This document shows, one piece after another, positions 1 through 6,800 of a stretch of 7,259 nt of DNA. Origin of the DNA: Victivallales bacterium Lenti_02 (GTDB lineage Bacteria > Verrucomicrobiota > Lentisphaeria > Oligosphaerales > Lenti-02); assembly GCA_001603055.1 (NCBI GenBank), contig LVAZ01000061.1, positions 17,319 to 24,577 on the forward strand, written 5' to 3'. The notes beneath the pieces are model-generated. The model saw nothing but the letters and a program-made list of their open reading frames with translations, was not told the DNA's origin and did no database searches. The translations under genes and the position numbers were made by a program. Within the stretch, counting starts at the first letter, position 1; the number at the start of each line of letters is the position of its first letter.

Positions 1-39
1 GTCCTCGTCTCCCTGACCCCGTAGGGGCGGGTGGACTAT

Positions 40-327
40 CTATCGGCTCGTGGCGCGAGCCGGCCCGGCATGGGGCAGGCTCGCCGGTGCCTGTTCCCGG
101 GAGGCGTCTTCATAGAGCGTGTCGGGGCAGATGTCCTGTTCGTGGGGCCAGACCACCGTGCCGTGTGCCGCCCGTGCCTGGCGGAAGTAGCCGGGATCGC
201 GCAGTTCGGTGAACACTCCCAAGTCGAGCAGGTGCGAACAGTCGTAGATTCCCTTCTCGCCGTTCGTGAACGTGAGCCGAAGGCGATAGCCCTTCTCCGG
301 GATTACGGACTGGACTCTTGGGTTCAT
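40..327 (-). CDS. DUF2442 domain protein
   Basis: A 95-residue protein matching the small DUF2442 family. Family-like features are the N-terminal pattern around residues 3-30 (RVQSVIPEKGYRLRLTFTNG), then LLDLGVFTELRDPGYF, then VVWP and the closing PDTLYE near residues 68-73. DUF2442 proteins are often encoded beside DUF4160 proteins and are suspected of toxin-antitoxin-type or DNA-related roles, but the function is not established. No DUF4160 partner lies in the 195 bases upstream. A partner beyond the left edge cannot be excluded. The ATG at 327 is supported by a GAGG Shine-Dalgarno sequence at 334-337 (minus strand), six bases away. The last 20 or so residues, rich in Ala, Pro and Arg, run past the usual end of the domain and may be read-through with no fold. 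The family call is firm and the function is unknown. Confidence 0.85.
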   Translation of the reverse strand: MNPRVQSVIPEKGYRLRLTFTNGEKGIYDCSHLLDLGVFTELRDPGYFRQARAAHGTVVWPHEQDICPDTLYEDASREQAPASLPHAGPARATSR

Positions 328-347
328 GGCTTACCTCAGGGGCTCGA

Positions 348-353
348 CTTATA
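348..353 (-). promoter_or_regulatory. possible -10 box for the DUF2442 gene
   Basis: On the minus strand this reads TATAAG, five of six matches to the bacterial -10 consensus, about 20 bases before the DUF2442 start codon. No convincing -35 hexamer lies 16-18 bases further upstream, so this is only a weak candidate. Confidence 0.25.
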
Positions 354-486
354 GGTTTGCTGGCCAATGCACCCTAACGCATGCATATGACTGGCATGAC
401 TTTTGTTCCTGATTGTTCGCAAAAATCCACAACGTATATGTGGCAGGGGTGGGTACAACTGCCGGTTTGGTTCGTTTCCCCTGCTT

Positions 487-511
487 CCTTCGTGCCCTCG
501 GTGCCTTCGTG
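487..511. repeat. degenerate 8-9 base tandem repeat (CCTTCGTG)
   Basis: Three consecutive units of 8, 9 and 8 bases: CCTTCGTG (487-494), CCCTCGGTG (495-503), CCTTCGTG (504-511). The first and last are identical. On the minus strand the motif reads CACGAAGG. It lies between the IclR stop codon and the DUF2442 gene, outside any credible gene. Similar CACGAAGG-type runs are, from general recollection, scattered between genes in several PVC-group genomes. The match here is by eye and was not tested against other genomes. Confidence 0.55.
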
Positions 512-522
512 GTGAATAGGGG

Positions 523-1299
523 CTATTGCTCGGCGGCTTGCTGCCAGGTTTGCTGGATGGCCTTGGCGCAGGTCTGGAGGGCGGCGAGGAGCTGGGGGCG
601 GCGCTCGGGGCTGTAGCGGGCGGTGGGGAGGCAGGTCCCGAGGGCGACAGGCGGCTGGTCCGGGCCGACGGGGACGGGCACGGCGAGGGCGGCGATGCCG
701 ATTTCGGATTCGTCGATGGTTTCCGCCCAGCCCTGGCGGGCGACGGCGGCGAGCTGGTCGAGCAACTCCCCGGGGTCGGTCGCCGTCCGCCCGGTGCGGG
801 GAAAGAGTGTCAGGCTGCGGACGAAGACGGACCGGGCAGGCTCGGGCAGGCCCGCCATGAGGACTTTGCCGGTGGCCATGACATGAAGGCCCTGGAGCCC
901 TTCCGCGTCCGGAGTCACGGCCAGGGGGCGCTCGAAACGGGCCTGGGCCAGAGGGGCGGCGCGCCGCCCGCTCCGTTCGGCCAAAAGCACGGACTCGCCG
1001 ATTTCCTTGGCCAAATCGATCACCAGCCCGCGCGCCTGGGTGCCGCGCACGTCGCGGGGAGGGCGGCCGCTGGCCAGCCGCCGCAGGCCCGGTCCCAGCC
1101 GGTAGGGCGCGCCCCGTCCCGTCTGCGCCACCCAGTCGTGCAACTCCAGTGTGCGCAGGAGGCTCTGCACCGTCTGCGGCGGCAGAAACAGCCGTTTCGC
1201 CAGAGTTTGCAGCGAGAGCCCGGCGGACTCGCCCGCAAGCACGTCCAGAATCAGCATGGCCCGCTCGACAGACTGGATGGGACGGGGAATGCGCGGCAT
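523..1299 (-). CDS. IclR-family transcriptional regulator
   Basis: A 258-residue cytoplasmic DNA-binding protein of the usual IclR length (about 250-280). It has an N-terminal winged helix-turn-helix at about residues 8-75: PIQSVERAMLILDVL, then the helix-turn-helix around LSLQTLAKRLFLPPQTVQSL, then a wing ending in YRLGPGLRRL. A C-terminal IclR effector-binding domain fills about residues 85-250. It includes the typical MATGKVLM segment (from Met141) and a late GIAALAVPV...ALGTCLPTARYS stretch. IclR proteins bind small metabolites, often carboxylic acids or sugar-derived acids, and repress or activate neighbouring genes and their own. The gene is divergent from the QueG-like gene, with a 98-base gap holding a palindromic operator candidate. 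The ATG at 1299 is preferred because AAAGGA sits nine bases upstream. A TTG at 1317 would add six residues but would overlap that site. The ligand cannot be deduced. Confidence 0.95.
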   Translation of the reverse strand: MPRIPRPIQSVERAMLILDVLAGESAGLSLQTLAKRLFLPPQTVQSLLRTLELHDWVAQTGRGAPYRLGPGLRRLASGRPPRDVRGTQARGLVIDLAKEIGESVLLAERSGRRAAPLAQARFERPLAVTPDAEGLQGLHVMATGKVLMAGLPEPARSVFVRSLTLFPRTGRTATDPGELLDQLAAVARQGWAETIDESEIGIAALAVPVPVGPDQPPVALGTCLPTARYSPERRPQLLAALQTCAKAIQQTWQQAAEQ

Positions 1300-1308
1300 C
1301 GGCTTGCA

Positions 1309-1315
1309 TCCTTTC
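1309..1315 (-). promoter_or_regulatory. ribosome binding site deciding the IclR start
   Basis: The minus strand reads GAAAGGA here, nine bases before the ATG at 1299. The alternative in-frame TTG at 1317 overlaps this site and has no equally good site of its own, so the ATG is the better start. Confidence 0.6.
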
Positions 1316-1336
1316 AAGAAGGGGCGTAAGGTAATT

Positions 1337-1366
1337 ATGTCGTACTATTATACGACATTGTCGTAT
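1337..1366. promoter_or_regulatory. probable IclR operator: three TGTCGTA half-sites
   Basis: The sequence contains TGTCGTA at 1338-1344, its exact reverse complement TACGACA at 1351-1357, and TGTCGTA again at 1359-1365. Half-sites one and two form a perfect inverted repeat with 8-base arms (ATGTCGTA and TACGACAT) and a 6-base spacer. Half-sites two and three form a perfect 17-bp palindrome, ATACGACATTGTCGTAT (1350-1366). The two direct copies are 21 bases apart, about two helical turns, so they lie on the same DNA face. IclR regulators typically bind palindromes of about 15 bp. PcaU and PobR of Acinetobacter are known to use three half-sites, two inverted and one direct. The element lies between the divergent IclR and QueG-like genes and overlaps a TATAAT hexamer, which fits autoregulation and control of both genes. 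Binding is inferred. Confidence 0.8.
1347..1352 (-). promoter_or_regulatory. possible -10 box for the IclR gene
   Basis: The minus strand reads TATAAT, a perfect -10 consensus, 47 bases before the IclR ATG, in an AT-rich patch of an otherwise GC-rich window. A TTGCAA hexamer lies upstream, but its 14-base spacing is short for a -35 box. On the plus strand the overlapping TATTAT (1346-1351) could serve the QueG-like gene, also without a clear -35. Both lie inside the operator candidate, so a bound regulator would occlude them. Confidence 0.45.
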
Positions 1367-1397
1367 TTGCAAGCTGTGCAGAGCGAAAGGCAGACAC

Positions 1398-2429
1398 ATG
1401 GACAGGACGCTGACCGAGCTGGTGAAACGGGTGGCGCGGGAGTCGGGCGCCGATTTGGTGGGGATCGGGAGCATGGACCGGTTCGCGGGCGCGCCGAAGC
1501 AGCACGACGCGCGCTACATCTTCCCGGAGGCGAAGTCGATCATCGGTCTGGCCTTCCGGATTCCGCGCGGGGCCTTGCGGGGGATCGAGGAGGGGACGCT
1601 GTTCTACCAGTATCCGGCGATGGGCTACGCGAGCATCAACGAGGTCTATGCCCCCGCCGTGATCCGCGAGATCGCCTGTTTTCTGGAGGACCGGCACTGG
1701 GAGGCGGTGCCCATCCGGAACTTCGGGGGGACGGGGCCGCAGTCGGATTTCGACGGCGAACCGGGGGCGGATGCGGAATACGGGCGCAGCCTGCCCCATT
1801 CGCGTCCCGTGCGGGAGGGCTATCCGGCCCCGGATGTGTACCTGCATTTCCGCATGGCCGCCTATATCTGCGGTCTGGGCGAGATCGGTTTCAGCAACGT
1901 GTTTCTGACTCCCGAATTCGGCCCGCGCCAGCGCTTCGCCTTCCTGCTTACCGACGCGGAGCTGGAGCCGGACCCGGTGATGGAGCCGGGGACGCTGTGC
2001 GACAAGTGCATGCGCTGCGTGGCCGAGTGCCCCGGCGCGCTGACCGCCAAAGAGAGTGTGAAGGTGAGCGTGGCGGGCAAGGAGATCGAGATGAGCAAAC
2101 TCGATCCCTGGTACTGCGCCTTCGCCTATGCCAGCGGCCTGCGCGAATTGAATCCCTTCCTGCCCGAGGACGCCTTCGACGAACTGCCCGACGGGCGTAA
2201 GATCATGAGCGGCGAGAAGCGGCCCGACAAGCACGAGGTGATGAAAATCTGGAAGATTCTCGGCAAGTACTACCGTCAGCCCAACGGCTACAACGCGGCC
2301 ATGTGCGGCGGGCGCGGCTGCATGCGGGCCTGCATGCTCCATCTCGAAGAGCAGGGCAAGCTGAGCAACACCTTCCACACCAAGTTCCGCATCCGCCAGC
2401 CCTGGTGGCGCCAGGAACGCGCGAACTGA
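1398..2429 (+). CDS. QueG-like 4Fe-4S cluster protein (epoxyqueuosine reductase-related)
   Basis: A 343-residue, probably cytoplasmic iron-sulfur protein with no signal peptide. Cys201, Cys204, Cys207 and Cys211 form a CX2CX2CX3CP motif (CDKCMRCVAECP), the ferredoxin-type signature of a 4Fe-4S cluster. Near the C-terminus Cys303, Cys308 and Cys312 form CX4CX3C followed by MLHLEE. This suggests a second cluster but is not the standard CX2CX2CX3CP. The stretch before the first cluster (Cys158-GLGEIG, then FLTPEFGPRQRFAFLLTD) parallels the GLGWIGKN...LTD region of QueG and the related cobalamin-dependent reductive dehalogenases. Asp146 lies roughly where QueG has its catalytic Asp. The rest of the N-terminal half diverges (for example RNFGGTGPQSDFDGE). 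A cobalamin-binding or redox role is plausible, but true queuosine synthesis is doubtful. The ATG has AAAGG seven bases upstream. The gene is divergent from the IclR gene and probably under its control. Confidence 0.9.
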   Translation: MDRTLTELVKRVARESGADLVGIGSMDRFAGAPKQHDARYIFPEAKSIIGLAFRIPRGALRGIEEGTLFYQYPAMGYASINEVYAPAVIREIACFLEDRHWEAVPIRNFGGTGPQSDFDGEPGADAEYGRSLPHSRPVREGYPAPDVYLHFRMAAYICGLGEIGFSNVFLTPEFGPRQRFAFLLTDAELEPDPVMEPGTLCDKCMRCVAECPGALTAKESVKVSVAGKEIEMSKLDPWYCAFAYASGLRELNPFLPEDAFDELPDGRKIMSGEKRPDKHEVMKIWKILGKYYRQPNGYNAAMCGGRGCMRACMLHLEEQGKLSNTFHTKFRIRQPWWRQERAN

Positions 2430-2443
2430 CCGGCGTTGCAAAC

Positions 2444-2487
2444 GGCCCGGTCCACCCCTAGACTACGGGAAAACGGTGGACCGGGCC
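2444..2487 (+). terminator. perfect 13-bp inverted repeat, possible terminator
   Basis: GGCCCGGTCCACC (2444-2456) and GGTGGACCGGGCC (2475-2487) are exact reverse complements separated by an 18-base loop. The first arm begins 14 bases after the QueG-like stop codon, and the second ends 40 bases before the lipoprotein ATG. The stem is very GC-rich and would be stable in RNA. It is followed by TTCGCGTC rather than a T-run, so it is not a classical rho-independent terminator. It could be an atypical terminator, an mRNA-stability hairpin or a regulator site. Confidence 0.5.
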
Positions 2488-2517
2488 TTCGCGTCTCCCG
2501 GTCCGGATTGTCTGGTT

Positions 2518-2521
2518 GGAG
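2518..2521 (+). promoter_or_regulatory. ribosome binding site deciding the lipoprotein start
   Basis: GGAG lies six bases before the ATG at 2528. A TTG at 2516 would add four residues (MESA) but would overlap this site and place extra residues before the lysine of the lipoprotein signal, so the ATG is preferred. Confidence 0.6.
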
Positions 2522-2527
2522 TCCGCT

Positions 2528-3730
2528 ATGAAATCATTCCCGCTGGCGGTGTTGGGCGTTGTTCTCGGCCTGACGGGTTGCGTGGCCTCGAAGCCGGATT
2601 CGGGCCGGGTGTTCGGGTCGTTGCAGAACGATCCGGGGCGGGCGGCAGCGCAGGCGGAGCTGGGCATCCGGGCGGTGGTGTTCGGGGTGAACTGGTCGCG
2701 GTTCGAGCCCCGGCCGGGGGAGGTGGACGCGGCCTATGTCGAGCGGCTCCGGGAAAACCTGCGGGTGTTCCGCGCGGCCGGGTCCCTCGTCTGTCTGGAT
2801 TTCGCCATGCACTATCCCCCCGCCTGGGTGTTCGAGCTGCCGCACAGCCGCTACGTGAACCAGTACGGGCAGGAATACCGGGACGATGCGCCCGGCAAGG
2901 ATTTCGCCAACGGCATCTTCAACCGGCGGGTGCGCGAGGCGCAGCGCCGGCATGTGGCGAATGTCTTCGCGGCGCTGGGGACCGATTTCTACGGGGTACG
3001 ACTCGGCTGGAGCGAATACGGCGAGCTGTGCTATCCCCGCGCCCGCTACGACGACCGGCGCAACTGCTTCTGGGCCTATGACGAGGTGGCGCAGGGGAGG
3101 GTGCCGGACCTGCTCGCGGAGGGCCTGCCGCCCTGTCCGGTGCCCGGCTGGCAAGTGGGGGCTTCCAGCGAGGGAAACAGCGCCGCCCGCCAGTTCGCCG
3201 ACTGGTATCTCGGTTGTCTGGAGCATTACCAGAACTGGCAGATCGACATGGTCCGCCGGCATTTCGCGGGTCCGCTGATCGTGATGTATCCGTCCTGGGG
3301 CCTGCGGCCGGGCGAGCTGGAACGGTTGGTCGGGCGGGATTTGGCCTCCGACACCCAGGAAATCCAGCGGGGGATGGACTACGCGCGGCTGATCGGCTCG
3401 CTGCGGGATGCAAACATTGTGGTCTACAGCACCTGGATGGACGGCAATTCCCCCCAGGTGGACGACGAGTCGCCCGATCCCGGCAGGTGGTCGCCCATGC
3501 GCTATCTGGCCCATCTGGCGCACACCCGGCAACCGCGTCTGCATGTCTGGGGCGAGAACAGCGCCCGGCCCAGCGACGCCGCCGCCATGCGGCTGTGCTT
3601 CGAGCGCATGCGGCGCTACGACATCCAGGGCATGATCTGGGCCTTCGAGCGGAATCTCTACGATCCCACCGGCACCTACGCCTCTCTCGAACTGTACGCC
3701 GAGCTGATCCGCCAGATGCAGGGCGAGTAG
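2528..3730 (+). CDS. GH42/GH14-like TIM-barrel glycoside hydrolase lipoprotein
   Basis: A 400-residue exported lipoprotein. Lys2, a hydrophobic stretch and the lipobox LTGC ending at Cys18 form a signal-peptidase II site, so the mature protein should be anchored to a membrane. The body looks like a TIM-barrel glycoside hydrolase. Residues 45-80 (GIRAVVFGVNWSRFEPRPGE) resemble the 'GI + W.. EP..G' opening of GH42-type enzymes, followed by MHYPPAWVFELP. Around residues 160-170, LGWSEYGELCYP offers Glu163 or Glu166 as an acid residue. At 341-346, WGENSA offers Glu343, and MIWAFERN follows at 369-376. GELxYP and GENxA closely recall the catalytic motifs of GH14 beta-amylases (GELRYP, SGENAL). Ser162 stands where clan GH-A enzymes have Asn before the acid/base Glu. 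The family is therefore unresolved and the substrate unknown. The next gene on the same strand encodes a secreted DUF4091/GH123-type protein. Confidence 0.85.
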   Translation: MKSFPLAVLGVVLGLTGCVASKPDSGRVFGSLQNDPGRAAAQAELGIRAVVFGVNWSRFEPRPGEVDAAYVERLRENLRVFRAAGSLVCLDFAMHYPPAWVFELPHSRYVNQYGQEYRDDAPGKDFANGIFNRRVREAQRRHVANVFAALGTDFYGVRLGWSEYGELCYPRARYDDRRNCFWAYDEVAQGRVPDLLAEGLPPCPVPGWQVGASSEGNSAARQFADWYLGCLEHYQNWQIDMVRRHFAGPLIVMYPSWGLRPGELERLVGRDLASDTQEIQRGMDYARLIGSLRDANIVVYSTWMDGNSPQVDDESPDPGRWSPMRYLAHLAHTRQPRLHVWGENSARPSDAAAMRLCFERMRRYDIQGMIWAFERNLYDPTGTYASLELYAELIRQMQGE

Positions 3731-3776
3731 TTTCCCGAGAAGCCGGGATGGGAATGGAATGCCTCGGCGAAGTGGA

Positions 3777-3790
3777 GTACATTCGTGTAC
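3777..3790 (+). other. small hairpin with TTCG loop
   Basis: GTACA (3777-3781) and TGTAC (3786-3790) flank TTCG, giving a 5-bp stem with a UUCG tetraloop in the transcript, 31 bases before the next ATG. The closing pair is A-U rather than the stabilising C-G, so it would be weak. It might be a small leader structure or chance. Confidence 0.25.
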
Positions 3791-3821
3791 GGTCCATCAT
3801 TCCAACGAGGAGATTCCGGTC

Positions 3822-6800
3822 ATGAAAAGCCTGCTTGCGTTGGTTCTGGTTGGCGTCGCGGCCTGGGGCATCGAGGTGCCGAACGGGGATTTTTCGGCGG
3901 GCGAGGGGGAGCAGCCCGCGTCCTGGCGGCTGGCGGAGGCGGCGGGTGGCTGGTATCGGGATGGGGAGCGTCCCGGCGTGTATGTGCGCGGGGACGGGAG
4001 CAACATGGGCTATTGGCGTTCGGCCACGCTGCCGTTCGAGCCGGGCAAGGTGTACCGGGTGGAGTTTCTGGCGCGGTCGCCGGGCGGCGGCGGCGGGACG
4101 GCGGTCACCGGGCCGGTGTTCTGCAATATGGATATCGGCGTGCCGCCGACCGAGTGGCGGCGTTACCGGGGCGTGTTTCTGGCCCCGCACCATCTGACCG
4201 AGGACAGCGCCTGGCTGCGTTTCGGGCAGTGGCATGTGTCCGGCGAGGTGGTCTTCGCCGATGTCTCGCTGGAGGAAGTCCAGCCGGTGCATCGCCGGGT
4301 GGGGGATGTGGTGCTGGGGACGGGCGAGTCGGTGGCGGGGACGCAGTACCGCTTCCGTGCTCCCCTGGACGGCGAGGGACGCAACTACGCACGGCCGCTG
4401 GTCCATGCCGCCTGCGGATTCAACTCGAACCGCTGGACCTTCGGCGCGGACAGCGAAGTGGTCTACGCGCACCGGATCGGCGAACGCGCCCAGACGGCGG
4501 GTTCCGTCGAGGTGACGGTGGGCTATTATCGCGGGGGCAGGCTGGTGGTCGAGGCGAGCGCGGACGGCAAGCCCTGGATCGAGGTGGCGACCCTGGAGGA
4601 ACAGGGCAGCGCGCAGGCGGAACTGCCTGCGGACCTCTATCCGGCAACGGAAATCCGGATTCGTCTGCGGGCGCAGGCCGGCCAGCGGGTCGGGGCCGCG
4701 CAGAGCGATCCGGGCTCCTTCCAGGTGCATGGCTTCGAGTATGCGGCCACTCTGCGCGAGGGAATCGAGCCGGGGTTCGAGGGCGGCACCCGCTATGTGG
4801 CGGTCGAGTCGGTCCATCCCGCGCTGGCGGTGTCCTTCCGGGATTTCGGCGCGGGGATTCCAGGGGCGGCGAACGAAATCCGGGCGACGGTGGCGAATCC
4901 GGGCGCGGCGGTTGAGGCGGTCGGTTCGGTGGCCTTCCGCCGCGAGGGCGAGACGGAGCTGCGGCCGGCGGCCAGCCAGCGTTTCCGGCTGAATCCCGGC
5001 GAGACGGAGATTGTCCTGCCCTACGAGATTCCGGGAACCGGCGCGTGGGAGCTGTTCTTCGCGCTGGAGTCGGCGGGGACGTTCCGGGCGCGGACGGATA
5101 TGTACGTGCCGGTGTTCTATGCCTTCGACTACGGGGAGCTGGTGCCCGGCAGCACGGCGGAGGTGGCGCTTTGGCGGGCCTCCTCGGGCTGGAAGGTGCC
5201 GCGTCTGCGCCCGGCTCCGACGGCGCGGGCGGAGGCGGTCGAGCTGGCCCTGGCCCGCAACGAGGCGGAGGCGGTGCAACTGGTGCTGCGTCCGGCGCGG
5301 GATTTGCGGGGTTTGACGGTCGCGGCCGGGGCCTTGCTGGGACCGGGCCGCGCCGCGCTGCCCGCCAGTGCCGTCGAGGTGCTCCGGGTGGGCTATGTGC
5401 CGGTGACTCTGCCCACGGACCGGACGGGGCTGGCGGCGGACTGGCCCGACCCCCTGCCGCCTCTGGCCGCGCCACTCGATGTGGCGGCGGGACAGAACCA
5501 GCCCCTGTGGATTCGGGTGAAGACCCCGGCGGAGGCGATTCCGGGGCTGTACCGCGGCACGCTGGACCTGCGGGCCGAGGGCTGGGCGGCGACCGTCCCG
5601 CTCGCCGTGGAGGTTTTCGACTTCGCTCTGCCCAACCGGATGACCTGCGAGACCGCCTTCGGCTTCTCGCCGGGAATGGTTTTTCGCTATCAGAAGGTGA
5701 ACGATCCCGCCCAGCGCCGCGAGGTCCTCGCCAAATACTGGCGGAACTTCGGGGACCATCACATTTCCCCCTACAATCCCGCCCCCCTCGATCCCTTTGT
5801 GGTGACCTGGCCGCAGCAGGGGGACTGGGCCGGCGGGACCATCGACCGGACGGACAAGGTGGCCGGGGTGGCTTCGCTCCTGGTGAACGACACCTCGGAG
5901 ACGGCGGGCGCCTCCGCCCGTTTCGGCGAACTGGTGCGGATTCCGCGCGCGGGCTTCCGGCTGCGTTTCCACTACCGCACCCTGGAACCGGGGCATGCGT
6001 TCCTCGTGACCTTCAACCACCACGACGGCAACCGGACTTGGATGTCGGGCCGGAACCACGACATGCGGCTGGTCGGCGACGGCACCTGGCAGAGCGTGGA
6101 CCGGGTGGTGGACCGTTTCCCCGAGGGGGCCGAGTTCGTCGCCATCACCCTCTGGGCCACCCTCTACGCGGACGACGGGCATTATACCGGCGGGGTCCGC
6201 TACGACGACTTCGAGCTGACCGATTTGGACACGGGCAAGGTGGTGGCGAAAGGCGAGTTCGAGCCGCTGGCGCCGGAGACCCTGCAACCGGTGTTCGACT
6301 GGACGGCTTGGGACCGGGCCGTGGCGGAGGGGATCGAGACCTACGGTTTCAACACCTTCCGCCTGCCGTTGCAGGGCATGGGCGGCGGTACCTTCCACGC
6401 CCGTACCGATCCCACTCTGCTGGGCTATGCCGAGGGCACTCCCGAGTACACGGCCGCCTTCTCCCGCTATGTGGGTGCCATCGAGGGCCATCTGCGCGAC
6501 CAGGGCTGGCTGGACGAGGCCTTCGTTTATTGGTTCGACGAGCCGGACCCGAAGGACTATGAGTTCGTGATGAACGGCTTCCGCAAGCTGAAGCAGCACG
6601 CGCCCGGTCTGCGCCGGATGTTGACCGAGCAGGTCGAGGAGGAATTGATCGGCGGGCCGAACCTGTGGTGCCCTGTGTCGAGCAGTTTCCAGGAGGAGTT
6701 GGCCCCGCTCCGTCGGGCGGCGGGCGAGCGCTTCTGGTGGTATGTCTGCACCGGGCCGAAAGCCCCCTACTGCACGTTGTTCATCGACCATCCCGGCACC

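Noticed and set aside
17..27. CCCC-GTA-GGGG mini hairpin downstream of the DUF2442 gene
   Set aside because: A 4-bp stem with a 3-base loop and no T-run is too weak to call a terminator in GC-rich DNA.
427..443. CCACA...TGTGG inverted repeat with a 7-base spacer
   Set aside because: The arms are only 5 bp, and there is no supporting promoter or matching site elsewhere in the window.
526..1329. A 267-codon plus-strand frame opposite the IclR gene
   Set aside because: The protein is Gly-rich without domain features and mirrors the IclR coding region.
374..1474. A 366-codon minus-strand frame overlapping the IclR gene
   Set aside because: It is another frame of the IclR gene, of low complexity in the middle, and it runs through the operator region and the repeat. 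The IclR frame has full domain support.
1335..2441. A 368-codon minus-strand frame opposite the QueG-like gene
   Set aside because: It has no recognisable motif, while the plus-strand frame has two cysteine clusters and family-like segments.
3733..3748. TCCCG...CGGGA inverted repeat just after the lipoprotein stop codon
   Set aside because: A 5-bp stem with no T-run is expected by chance in DNA of this composition.
5045..6562. A 505-codon plus-strand frame inside the DUF4091 gene
   Set aside because: It is the same strand shifted by one frame, Gly/Ala/Arg-rich and without motifs. The DUF4091 frame carries the signal peptide, the Asp-Glu pair and the C-terminal family motif.
2919..6791. A 1290-codon open frame on the minus strand
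   Set aside because: It lies opposite the lipoprotein and DUF4091 genes, spans the gap between them, and its protein is rich in Arg, Pro, Gly and Ala with no recognisable domain. Strong third-position GC bias on the real strand removes antisense stop codons, which explains it.
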